DNA from: JBMOGA01 sp049318625
GTDB taxonomy: Bacteria; Pseudomonadota; Alphaproteobacteria; Rhizobiales; Hyphomicrobiaceae
Reading direction: 5' to 3'
Assembly (NCBI GenBank): GCA_049318625.1
Contig: JBMOGA010000004.1
Coordinates: forward strand, 1-64,000
Length of the DNA: 64,000 nucleotides
Positions 44,796-53,086 of this stretch are shown here, in pieces; positions within the stretch are counted from its first letter, which is position 1; every line of letters starts with the position of its first letter. The translations under genes and the position numbers were made by a program. Under the pieces are notes generated by a model, which saw only the letters and a list, made by a program, of their open reading frames with translations, was not told where the DNA came from and made no database searches.

Positions 44796-45587
44796 ATGTC
44801 GAGCAAGGGTGTTGCCGTCGTTACCGGCGGATCGAGCGGCATCGGCGAGGCGACCGCGCAGCGCCTCGCGCGTGACGGTTACGCGGTGGCCATCGTCGAT
44901 ATCAACGCGGCGGCCGGCGAGAAGGTCGCCGCCGGTCTCGTGGCGGGCGGCGCCAAGGCGCAGTTCTTCGCCTGTGACGTCTCCGATCAGGCCGCGGTCG
45001 ACGCAGTCGCCGACAAGGCCGCCTCGGCGCTCGGTCCGGCCACCGTCCTCGTTACGGCCGCGGGCCTCATCCCCAACACCGAATCCATCATGGAGATGGA
45101 TCTCGCAGCCCACGACCGCATGTGGCAGGTCAACTACAACGGCACGATCTACGCGTGCCGCTCCTTCGCGCGCCAGATGATCCCGCTCGCGCGCGGCGCC
45201 ATCGTCACCATCGGCTCGATCAACAGCCGTCTGCCGCTGCCGCTCCCGGCCTACAATCCCGGCAAGGCCGCCATCGAGCGCCTGACGCAGCTGCTGTCGG
45301 TCGAACTCGGCCGCCACGGCATCCGCGTCAACAGTGTCGGCCCGACCTACGTGATGACACCGCCGCTGCGCGCCAAGGTCGCCTCGGGCGAGCGCGACAT
45401 GAACAAGATCATGGGCGTCCACGCGCTCGGCTACCTGCCGGAGCCCAAAGACATTGCGGACGGCATCGCCTTCCTGGCGTCGGAGCAGGCCCGCGCCATC
45501 ACCGGCGTGCTGCTGCCGATCGACTCGGGCTGGCTGTCGGCGGTGAGCTACCGGACCTACGCCGGTGGCGTGCCGTGGGATAGGTGA
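44796..45587 (+). CDS. Short-chain dehydrogenase/reductase
   Basis: 263-residue classical SDR. The cofactor motif is VVTGGSSGIGEATA, with Asp in AIVDIN suggesting NAD preference. The catalytic triad is Ser141 (TIGSINS), Tyr153 and Lys157 (AYNPGKAA). The C-terminal extension after the usual PIDSGWLSAV is short. By position it may oxidise a sugar or uronate feeding the divergent lactonase and garD, but SDR substrate cannot be read from sequence. Confidence 0.9.
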   Translation: MSSKGVAVVTGGSSGIGEATAQRLARDGYAVAIVDINAAAGEKVAAGLVAGGAKAQFFACDVSDQAAVDAVADKAASALGPATVLVTAAGLIPNTESIMEMDLAAHDRMWQVNYNGTIYACRSFARQMIPLARGAIVTIGSINSRLPLPLPAYNPGKAAIERLTQLLSVELGRHGIRVNSVGPTYVMTPPLRAKVASGERDMNKIMGVHALGYLPEPKDIADGIAFLASEQARAITGVLLPIDSGWLSAVSYRTYAGGVPWDR

Positions 45588-45594
45588 CGCCCGG

Positions 45595-45636
45595 CAAAAA
45601 AGACGCCGGCCTCGCAGTGCGGGCCGGCGTCATTTC
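45595..45636. terminator. Bidirectional terminator between SDR and the secreted unknown gene
   Basis: 10-bp perfect stem GACGCCGGCC (45602-45611) and GGCCGGCGTC (45622-45631) with a 10-base loop. It is preceded by an A-run (45596-45601) and followed by ATTTC, so it can serve both convergent transcripts (SDR ending at 45587 and the minus-strand gene ending at 45650). Confidence 0.78.
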
Positions 45637-45649
45637 GATCGGTGCCGAA

Positions 45650-46753
45650 CTACTTTTTGATCGCGAGCAGCAGGTTCGTCTCGCTCGGCCGCCAGCGATA
45701 GCCGATGCCGAAATCGACACGCGGCGCCTTGGCCTTGACGAACAGATCCTTCAACTTGCCCTGATAACTGCCGCTGAACAGGCTGATCGGCCCCACGTAG
45801 TTGCCGAACGGCTTGAGCGTCCATTTGGCGTCGTCGAAGAAGCGGACCGGCACGCCGCTGTCGTCCTGCGAGATCGTTGCGCTGTGCTCCAGCAGGAAGT
45901 TCCGCACCGTGCTGAAGCTGTCGTTGTGCATGAGGTAGGAGGCGCTCTTCACGAAGCTGTCGGCCGGGCCGAGAGCCTGACAGAACTTGAGAAATCCGGT
46001 GCTCTTGGCGCCGTCGTTGGCCAGGTTGGTGCTGAAGTAATAGAGCGTATGCGTCTTGCCACCGGGAGAGGTGAACGTGAACTTCACGCCGTTGGCCGGA
46101 CCCGCGCTATCCGGCTTGTCGATGGGCTGCTCCTTGCCCTCGGCATTGATCGAGACGTGACTGACGTCCGTGATGGTCTTGCCGGCTCGGGCGAGGAACA
46201 CGGCGATGATCGGTGCATTGCCGCGCAGCGCCCCCGACCGCATCTTCTCCTTCATGTCCTTGGTGATGAAGAAGCTGTAGTTCATCACCGTACCGATCGT
46301 CGCATGCACCTCCTCGTAGACACCCGACATCGAGCGCCGCGACATCGCAGCCAGATCGGGAAGTGCACCGGCCGGCTCGAGGCCCGCCAGCACATAGGTC
46401 TTGGCGTCCGGCAGGAACGCGTCCGCGTAGAGGAAATCCGGACCACTGAAGAAGTAGTAGACGGTGTCCTGACGCTTCGCGACATTGGTCTTCGACCAGT
46501 CGCGGATCTTCGAAAGCTGCCGCTGGTCGAGGCTCTTCCACGAGGCGTCGAGACGCCGCGCATGGCTGGCGAAGGCGCCGTCCTCGGTCAACGGCGCCAG
46601 CGGCGAGCTGGCGGCCGGTTTCAAGCCAGCCAGGATCCGCGCGACATCGTCCGGAGCGGCTTTGTCGGCGGCCGAAGCCGCGCTCGCAAACACGAGGGCA
46701 AGCGCAACGAGCAGCGCCGTCACGGCGACAGGGAGGCGTATCTGAAGGGTCAT
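45650..46753 (-). CDS. Secreted protein of unknown function
   Basis: 367 residues with a clear Sec signal peptide (about 1-28, LLVALALVFASAASAAD). The mature part has no motif I can place. It contains TVYYFFSGPDFLYADAFLPD and THTLYYFSTNLAND, repeated aromatic segments that suggest a beta-rich or repeated-domain exported protein, and ends in a basic LLLAIKK. Similar proteins occur as conserved uncharacterised proteins in alphaproteobacteria, from memory. It begins 3 bases after the stop of the APC permease gene and is probably co-transcribed with it. Confidence 0.8.
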   Translation of the reverse strand: MTLQIRLPVAVTALLVALALVFASAASAADKAAPDDVARILAGLKPAASSPLAPLTEDGAFASHARRLDASWKSLDQRQLSKIRDWSKTNVAKRQDTVYYFFSGPDFLYADAFLPDAKTYVLAGLEPAGALPDLAAMSRRSMSGVYEEVHATIGTVMNYSFFITKDMKEKMRSGALRGNAPIIAVFLARAGKTITDVSHVSINAEGKEQPIDKPDSAGPANGVKFTFTSPGGKTHTLYYFSTNLANDGAKSTGFLKFCQALGPADSFVKSASYLMHNDSFSTVRNFLLEHSATISQDDSGVPVRFFDDAKWTLKPFGNYVGPISLFSGSYQGKLKDLFVKAKAPRVDFGIGYRWRPSETNLLLAIKK

Positions 46754-46756
46754 TGA

Positions 46757-48109
46757 TCAGCGTTCCATTGCAGGGCGGTTCAGCGGTTGCCGAGCGGTGA
46801 TCGCATAGAGGGCGAGCCCGATCAGCATCCACCCGAATCCGGCGAGTGCGTGACCCGGACGTTCGGCGAACAGGTAGTACATCATGAAAGCCGTGACCGC
46901 GAGGAAGACGAGCGGCGTCACGGGGTAGCCCCACGTCCGGTAGGGCCGTTCCATGTCCGGGCGCGTGATGCGAAGCACGATGACGCCCGCGACCACGAGG
47001 AAGGAGCAGAACAACAACGCGACTTGAATTAAGTCGAGAATGGCCTCGAAGCTCTGCGTCAGCATCAGCACGTGCACGACCGCCAACTGCAGCCAGATCG
47101 CCGCTGATGGGACGCCGCGCGACGACTTTCGCGAGAACATCTTGAGCAGGGCGAAATCCTCGCCCATCACCATGGTCACGCGCGGGCCGATCCACATCAT
47201 GGCGCTGATCGACGACACCAGGCCGACGCAGATGAGCGCCGACACCAGCCGCCCGCCGCTTTCCCCGAATATCGCCTGGCCGGCGACCAGACCCACCTGG
47301 ATCTGGCCGGCGAGCTTCGAAATCGGCGTCGCATAGAGGAAGGCGGCGTTGATCAGCACGTAGAGCACCAGCACGGCGAGCGTGCCGAGCACCAGTGCGC
47401 GCGGCAGCGTGCGGGCCGGATCGTCGACCTCGCTGGCGATGTAGGTTGCCGCATTCCAGCCCGAATACGAGAACATCACAAAGACGAGGCTGATGCCGAA
47501 CGCCGAGCCGAACAGCTGTCCGAAATCACCGGGGGCTGGCGCGAACGAGATCGGCTGCGGATCGCCGATCGCGAATCCTGCGATGATGAGGACGACGATC
47601 AGACCGACTTTCAGGAGCGTGGATAGCGTTTGAAACGTACTTCCCTGCTCGATGCCACGGAGATGGACCAGCGAGACGAGCCAAACGACGGCGAGGCCGG
47701 TCAGGACTTTCGGCAGCCCGGGGATCACACCGGCGCCGTATTCCCCGAGTGCCATGGCGGCCAGAGCGACGGGCGCGGCGAACCCCACCGTGGCCGAGAC
47801 CCAGCCGGCGAGAAAACCGAGCGCCGGATGATAGATGCGAGAGAGGAAGTTGTATTCTCCGCCCGAGCGCGGAAAAGCCGCTGCGAGTTCCGCGTACGAC
47901 AGGGCGCCACACAGCGCCACGATGCCACCCACGACCCAAAGCAACAGAAGCGGAAAGCCCGTTTGCAGCCCGAGCACCTGAAAACCGAGGCTCGTGAACA
48001 CACCGATCCCGATCATGTCGGCGATGGCGATCGTCGTCGCTGTCAGCAGCGATACCTTGGCGACCTGTTCCACGGCACCACCCGACGCATCCGAGGACTT
48101 GCTGGCCAT
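46757..48109 (-). CDS. APC-family amino acid permease
   Basis: 450-residue inner-membrane transporter with about 12 TM helices and the APC start ADMIGIGVFTSLGFQV. Other conserved stretches are SYAELAAAFPRSGGEYNFL and the mid-protein SYSGWNAATYIASEVDDP. It imports or exchanges an amino acid or amine. I chose the ATG at 48109; a TTG at 48118 adds three residues. It shares a transcript with a secreted protein of unknown function, an unusual partner for an APC transporter. Confidence 0.92.
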   Translation of the reverse strand: MASKSSDASGGAVEQVAKVSLLTATTIAIADMIGIGVFTSLGFQVLGLQTGFPLLLLWVVGGIVALCGALSYAELAAAFPRSGGEYNFLSRIYHPALGFLAGWVSATVGFAAPVALAAMALGEYGAGVIPGLPKVLTGLAVVWLVSLVHLRGIEQGSTFQTLSTLLKVGLIVVLIIAGFAIGDPQPISFAPAPGDFGQLFGSAFGISLVFVMFSYSGWNAATYIASEVDDPARTLPRALVLGTLAVLVLYVLINAAFLYATPISKLAGQIQVGLVAGQAIFGESGGRLVSALICVGLVSSISAMMWIGPRVTMVMGEDFALLKMFSRKSSRGVPSAAIWLQLAVVHVLMLTQSFEAILDLIQVALLFCSFLVVAGVIVLRITRPDMERPYRTWGYPVTPLVFLAVTAFMMYYLFAERPGHALAGFGWMLIGLALYAITARQPLNRPAMER

Positions 48110-48232
48110 GTGACCCAATCGATTCTGTTGCGGCGAGGCGACCGTAGTGGCCGGGCCTCGCTCCGGTCAATCAGCGTTCAAAATTGTCGTCGCGCTATGG
48201 CCCTGACGCGCCGGTTTCAAACGGAAAATAGC

Positions 48233-49381
48233 ATGGTGCAGCTTGCCGTTTGGGCATTTGCCGCCCTTTTCGTCTGCTGTCTCCCCGCCATGCGGCCGGC
48301 GGCGGCCCAGCAGGTCGCGCCCCTGCCGACCACGCGCGAGGCGGCACCGCCGACCCGGGAGTTGCCGCGTACCAGCGGCTGGGAGGCTCGCATCGTCTTG
48401 CCGCCGACCCCCGCCGTGCGCAACCCCGAGCTCCCACCGACCCGCACGATCAATCCGGCGCCACGGAAACCTGCCGAACACGTTCCGGCGCCCAAGGCGG
48501 CCAGCCGCGCCAAACCGCTCAGGGAGGCGCGCACGGCGATGACGCCGTTCGAATCCGCGCCCTTCCCCTACTACGGCAACATCCCCGGCACCGACCGGCC
48601 CTTCCACGACGTCGAGGAGGAGGAGCGCATCGGCCACCGCCGCAGGAACCAGATCTTGTGGCAGGACGAAGTGTTCAATGATTCTCGTGTGCTGCTGCAC
48701 ATCCCCAAGGGCTTCGACGCCCGCAAGCCCGGGGTGATCCTGGTCTACTTCCACGGCCACGGCGCCACGCTCGAGCGCGATGTGCTGCGTCGCCAGCAGG
48801 TACCGGCTCAGATCTCGTCGTCCGGCATCAATGCCGTGCTGGTCGCCCCCCAGTTCGCGGTCGATGCCGCGGATTCGAGCGCCGGCAAGTTCTGGGAGCC
48901 CGGCGGCTTCGGCCGCTTCATCGGTGAGGCGGCCCAGAAGCTCGCCGAGTTGCACGGCGACAAGAAGACGGTGCGGACTTTCGCTGGCATGCCGGTGGTC
49001 ATCGTCGGCTACAGCGGCGGGTATCTGCCGGCCGCCTGGGCCGTGCACATGGGCGGCCTCACCAACCGCATTCGCGGCGTGGTTCTGCTCGACGGCCTCT
49101 ATGGCGAACTCGAGAAGTTCACACGATGGATGGCAAAGGACCGCAGCGCCTTCTTCGTCAGCGCCTTCACCGGATCCACCGAGCGCCATCACGGCGAATT
49201 GGAACGCCTGTTGATGGAGCAGGAGATCCCGGTCGCCCGAGCGCTCGAGCGTCAGGTCAAGCCCGGCAGCGTGGTCTTCCTGTCAGCGACCACGGTGAAC
49301 CACCGCGATTTCGTGACCCAAGCCTGGGGGCCGCAGCCGATCGAAGATATTCTCCGCCGCGTTGGCCCGAACCTCAAGTAG
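48233..49381 (+). CDS. Secreted alpha/beta hydrolase with proline-rich N-terminal linker
   Basis: 382 residues. A signal peptide (about 1-25, AVWAFAALFVCCLPAM then RPAAAQQ) is followed by about 80 residues rich in Pro, Ala and Thr (repeats like LPPTP, PPTR and PAPRKP), then a hydrolase domain. The HG loop is VYFHGHGATLERD and the nucleophile elbow is GYSGG with Ser261; a late His is in TTVNHRDFV. An esterase or amidase role is plausible; the substrate is unknown. The ATG at 48233 gives the best signal peptide; an ATG at 48197 is possible. A much longer upstream extension runs over the divergent permease gene and is rejected. Confidence 0.8.
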   Translation: MVQLAVWAFAALFVCCLPAMRPAAAQQVAPLPTTREAAPPTRELPRTSGWEARIVLPPTPAVRNPELPPTRTINPAPRKPAEHVPAPKAASRAKPLREARTAMTPFESAPFPYYGNIPGTDRPFHDVEEEERIGHRRRNQILWQDEVFNDSRVLLHIPKGFDARKPGVILVYFHGHGATLERDVLRRQQVPAQISSSGINAVLVAPQFAVDAADSSAGKFWEPGGFGRFIGEAAQKLAELHGDKKTVRTFAGMPVVIVGYSGGYLPAAWAVHMGGLTNRIRGVVLLDGLYGELEKFTRWMAKDRSAFFVSAFTGSTERHHGELERLLMEQEIPVARALERQVKPGSVVFLSATTVNHRDFVTQAWGPQPIEDILRRVGPNLK

Positions 49382-49387
49382 AGCGGC

Positions 49388-49930
49388 TCAGAACTTGTAG
49401 CCCCAACGCACGCCGAGCCGGTCCAGACCCTCGTTGTAATCCGCGAAATTGGCATTCGACGTGTGCTCGAAGAATACCGACAGGCTGTTGTGGGCGTTGA
49501 AACGGAAGCCGATTTCGAGCGGAATGTGGAACAGCGCCCGCGAACCCAGCGCCTTCATATCCGGCTTGACCGGGTCCAACTCGCCATCGTGGACGGCGAC
49601 GCCGACGCCGGTGCCGATGAAGAACCCGGCCGGCAGCTCGATCTGCCAGCGGGCATCGAGATAGGCGTGGCTGGTGCCGCCATTGGTGTTGATGGAGGCC
49701 CCGATCGCCGGGCGGATCGTGCCGAACAGGAACGGAAGCCCCGGGGCCAGGATCGCCTCGACGTTGAAATCGACACTCTGGGTCTCAAGGTTGAACCCGC
49801 TCCACAGCCCGTCGACGTCGTGAGCGAGCACGCCGCCTTTGAGCTCCGCGATGAACTGGGCCTGGGCCTGCGACGCCGGCACCGCAAACCCGACGACGAG
49901 CGCGGCCATGGCGGCCATCCAGCGCGACAT
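49388..49930 (-). CDS. PagL-like outer-membrane acyloxyacyl hydrolase
   Basis: 180 residues with a signal peptide (about 1-24, ALVVGFAVPASQAQA) and a beta-barrel-like amphipathic pattern ending in Phe (LGVRWGYKF). The conserved C-terminal FEHTSNANFADYNEG resembles the His-x-Ser-Asn catalytic region of the lipid A 3-O-deacylase PagL family. It would remodel lipid A in the outer membrane. AGGAG is 9 bases upstream of the ATG. The frame continues upstream through the neighbouring gene as a shadow; the signal peptide sets the true start. Confidence 0.78.
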   Translation of the reverse strand: MSRWMAAMAALVVGFAVPASQAQAQFIAELKGGVLAHDVDGLWSGFNLETQSVDFNVEAILAPGLPFLFGTIRPAIGASINTNGGTSHAYLDARWQIELPAGFFIGTGVGVAVHDGELDPVKPDMKALGSRALFHIPLEIGFRFNAHNSLSVFFEHTSNANFADYNEGLDRLGVRWGYKF

Positions 49931-50052
49931 CGCTTGAATCTCCTGGTTCGACGCTCGACCCTGTTGCGCGATACTGCGCCGAAGCAATGAGGAAATCGTG
50001 TCGTCGGCCGAGTTGCCGACGCACGCGTTGCATCGGCGCAACCAGAGCGCGA

Positions 50053-51201
50053 TCAGGACCGATTGCCGGCCATCAACCGCCGGCCGACGACCACCCGCAT
50101 GATCTCGTTGGTGCCCTCGAGGATCTGATGCACCCGCAAGTCGCGCACCAGCTTTTCGAGGCCGTACTCCTTGAGATAGCCGTAACCGCCGTGAACCTGC
50201 AGGGCCTGATTGACGATCTCGAAGCCGAGATCGGTCGCATAGCGCTTGGCCATCGCGGAATACATGGTCGCCTGCGGGTCGCTGCGATCCATGGCGTCGG
50301 CGGCGCGGTAGATCATCAACCGGGCCGCCTCCAGGTCGGTCGCCATGTCGGCAAGCTTGAACTGCATGGCCTGGAAATCGCCGATCGGGCGGCCGAACGC
50401 CTTGCGCTCGGTGACGTAGAGGCGAGCCTTGTCCAGCGCCGACCACGCCGCCCCGAGCGAACAGGCCCCGATATTGACCCGGCCGCCATCGAGACCGCTC
50501 ATGGCGAACTTGAAGCCATGATCTTCCGCGCCGATCCGGTGACTGGCCGGCAGGCGCACGTTCTCCATGATGACCTGCCGGGTCGGCTGCGCGTTCCAGC
50601 CCATCTTCTTCTCGTTGGCGCCGAACGACAGTCCCGGCGTGCCCTTGGCCACCACGAACGCCGAAACGCCGGCCGCACCCTCCCCGCCGGTGCGCGCGAA
50701 AATGAAATAGAGATCGGCCACGCCGGCGCCCGAGATGAACTGCTTGGTGCCGTTCAGAACGTAGTGATCGCCGACGCGCTCGGCCCGCGTGGCCAGGGCC
50801 GCCGCATCCGAGCCGGCACCCGGCTCGGTCAGCCCATAGCTCGCCAGCCAGTCCATCGACGCGAGCTTCGGCATCCACTCCGCGATCTGGTCCGCCGAGC
50901 CGTACTTGCCGAGCATCCACGCGACCATGTTGTGGATCGAGATGTAGGCGGAGATCGCGGGACAACCGTAGGACAAGGCCTCGAAGATGAGCGCACCGTC
51001 GAGCCGCGTCAGGCCTGAGCCGCCCTTGTCGGCATCGACGTAGATCGTCGCCATGCCGAGCGCGGCGGTTTCGCGGATGACGTCGACGGGAAAATGCCCC
51101 GTCTCGTCCCACTCCAAGGCCTTCGGCGCGATGCGCTCGCGCGCGAAGGCGAGCGCCGTTTCCTGAATGGCCTGCTGCTCTTCCGTCAGGGCGAAATGCA
51201 T
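50053..51201 (-). CDS. Acyl-CoA dehydrogenase, probable isobutyryl-CoA dehydrogenase
   Basis: 382-residue flavin acyl-CoA dehydrogenase. Family motifs are YGLTEPGAGSDAAAL, the FAD-region GYGYLKEYGLEKLVRD and the C-terminal LEGTNEIMR with the likely catalytic Glu362. It sits 125 bases downstream of mmsA on the same strand, and a 3-hydroxyisobutyryl-CoA hydrolase is encoded 9 kb away. That points to isobutyryl-CoA to methacrylyl-CoA in valine degradation (ACAD8/MmsC-type). Other branched or short-chain substrates are possible. Confidence 0.9.
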   Translation of the reverse strand: MHFALTEEQQAIQETALAFARERIAPKALEWDETGHFPVDVIRETAALGMATIYVDADKGGSGLTRLDGALIFEALSYGCPAISAYISIHNMVAWMLGKYGSADQIAEWMPKLASMDWLASYGLTEPGAGSDAAALATRAERVGDHYVLNGTKQFISGAGVADLYFIFARTGGEGAAGVSAFVVAKGTPGLSFGANEKKMGWNAQPTRQVIMENVRLPASHRIGAEDHGFKFAMSGLDGGRVNIGACSLGAAWSALDKARLYVTERKAFGRPIGDFQAMQFKLADMATDLEAARLMIYRAADAMDRSDPQATMYSAMAKRYATDLGFEIVNQALQVHGGYGYLKEYGLEKLVRDLRVHQILEGTNEIMRVVVGRRLMAGNRS

Positions 51202-51326
51202 GGATCAGGTCCTGTGTCACGAGCCGCCGTGACCGAGGCCGGAGCCGACCGTCGGCCGCGCGGGCTGCTGTCTGCGGACAACCGGGCCGGCGAGGCGCAC
51301 CGAAGGCGCGCCTGCGCCGTGCCGTC

Positions 51327-52826
51327 TCACTTCATCGTCGGGATGACGAACTCGGCGCCTTCCTTGACGCCCGACGGCCAGCGCGAGGTCACCGTCTTGG
51401 TCTTCGTGTAGAAGCGCACCGAATCCGGCCCGTGCTGGTTCAGATCGCCGAAGCCCGACCGCTTCCATCCGCCGAACGTGTAGTAGGCCAGCGGCACCGG
51501 GATCGGCACGTTGATGCCGACCATACCGACCTGGACGCGTGCCGCGAAGTCGCGCGCCGCGTCGCCGTCGCGCGTGAAGATCGCGACGCCGTTGCCGTAC
51601 TCGTGGTCGTTGGCGAGCGCCAAGGCCTCGCCGTAATCCTTCGCGCGCACCACGGAGAGGACGGGCCCGAAGATCTCCTCCTTGTAGATCCGCATGTCGC
51701 GGGTGACCTCGTCGAACAGGCAGCCGCCCATGTAGAAGCCGTTCTCGTAGCCCTGCATGCGGAAGTTGCGGCCATCGACCTTGAGCTTGGCGCCTTCCTG
51801 GACGCCGAGATCGACGTAACCCTTGACCTTTTCGAGATGCGCCTTGGTGACCAGCGGGCCGAAATCGGCGTCCGGAGAGGTCGACGGGCCGATCTTCAGG
51901 CTCTCGACCCGCGGGATGAGCTTCGCGACCAGCGCGTCCGCCGTCGCATTGCCGACCGGCACCGCCACCGAGACCGCCATGCAGCGCTCGCCGGCCGAGC
52001 CGTAGCCGGCGCCCATCAAGGCATCGACCGCCTGATCCATGTCGGCGTCCGGCATGATGATCATGTGGTTCTTGGCACCGCCGAAGCATTGCACCCGCTT
52101 CCCGGCCGCACAGCCGCGCGTGTAGACGTACTCCGCGATCGGCGTCGAGCCGACGAAGCCCACCGCCTGGATGTCCCGGTCGTCGAGGATGGCGTCGACC
52201 GCCTCCTTGTCGCCGTTGACGACGTTGAGGATGCCGGCCGGCAGACCGGCCTCCAGGAACAGCTCCGCCAGCATCAGCGGCACCGAGGGATCGCGCTCGG
52301 ACGGCTTGAGGATGAAGGCATTGCCGCAGGCGATCGCGGGCGCGCATTTCCACAGCGGGATCATCGCCGGAAAGTTGAATGGCGTGATGCCGGCAACCAC
52401 ACCGAGCGGCTGGCGCATCGAGTAGATGTCGATGCCGGGGCCGGCGGCGTCGGTATACTCGCCCTTCATCAGATGCGGCACGCCGATCGCGAACTCGACC
52501 ACCTCGAGACCGCGCTGGAGATCGCCGCGCGCATCGGCGACCGTCTTGCCGTGCTCCCGGGCGAGCTTGTCGGCGATCTTCTCGTAGTCGCGCTGCGCGA
52601 GTTCCAGGAACTTCATGAGCACGCGGGCCCGCCGTTGCGGATTGGTGGCGGCCCAGGCCGGCTGCGCGGCCTTGGCGTTCTCGACGGCCGCCCGAACCTC
52701 CGCCTTCGAGGCCAGCGGCACCCGCCCCGCCACCTCGCCCGTCATCGGCCAGAACACGTCGCTGAACCGCCCGGAGCTGCCCTTGACGTGCTTGCCTCCG
52801 ATGAAGTGGGTCAGTTCGGTCGCCAT
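51327..52826 (-). CDS. mmsA: CoA-acylating methylmalonate-semialdehyde dehydrogenase
   Basis: 499-residue aldehyde dehydrogenase that converts methylmalonate semialdehyde plus CoA to propionyl-CoA in valine (and thymine) catabolism. The active-site Cys282 is in GERCMAVSVAVPVG, which is characteristic of MmsA. The usual catalytic Glu of hydrolytic ALDHs is replaced in this subfamily. GGAGGTGACC leads directly into the ATG at 52826. The isobutyryl-CoA dehydrogenase gene follows. Confidence 0.93.
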   Translation of the reverse strand: MATELTHFIGGKHVKGSSGRFSDVFWPMTGEVAGRVPLASKAEVRAAVENAKAAQPAWAATNPQRRARVLMKFLELAQRDYEKIADKLAREHGKTVADARGDLQRGLEVVEFAIGVPHLMKGEYTDAAGPGIDIYSMRQPLGVVAGITPFNFPAMIPLWKCAPAIACGNAFILKPSERDPSVPLMLAELFLEAGLPAGILNVVNGDKEAVDAILDDRDIQAVGFVGSTPIAEYVYTRGCAAGKRVQCFGGAKNHMIIMPDADMDQAVDALMGAGYGSAGERCMAVSVAVPVGNATADALVAKLIPRVESLKIGPSTSPDADFGPLVTKAHLEKVKGYVDLGVQEGAKLKVDGRNFRMQGYENGFYMGGCLFDEVTRDMRIYKEEIFGPVLSVVRAKDYGEALALANDHEYGNGVAIFTRDGDAARDFAARVQVGMVGINVPIPVPLAYYTFGGWKRSGFGDLNQHGPDSVRFYTKTKTVTSRWPSGVKEGAEFVIPTMK

Positions 52827-53086
52827 GGTCACCTCCGCGCCTGGAAGCGGCCTGTCGTTAACGGCCGCGTTCGATTGTTCGAGAGAATGCATGTATCGGC
52901 TTTGTTACCAGCGCAAGCCATGCGAAAAGGGAAGCGTGGCACTGCGCCTTTAGCACGGCTGGCGAAAATGCTTGCAGCGCGCTAGAGGCTTGGGTCCGTC
53001 CGCAATGCACCCGCCAGAGGCGCGACCGGACAAGCCCTGTCGAACCAAGAAAGAACCGGGTCGAGCCCGGCTCACTGGGAGGAAAC

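Noticed and set aside
47630..48232. Possible N-terminal extension of the secreted hydrolase
   Set aside because: It runs antisense through the APC permease gene, and the signal peptide at 48233 marks a better start.
49931..51220. Possible long N-terminal extension of the PagL-like protein
   Set aside because: Overlaps the acyl-CoA dehydrogenase gene in another frame and is a composition shadow; a signal peptide begins at 49930.
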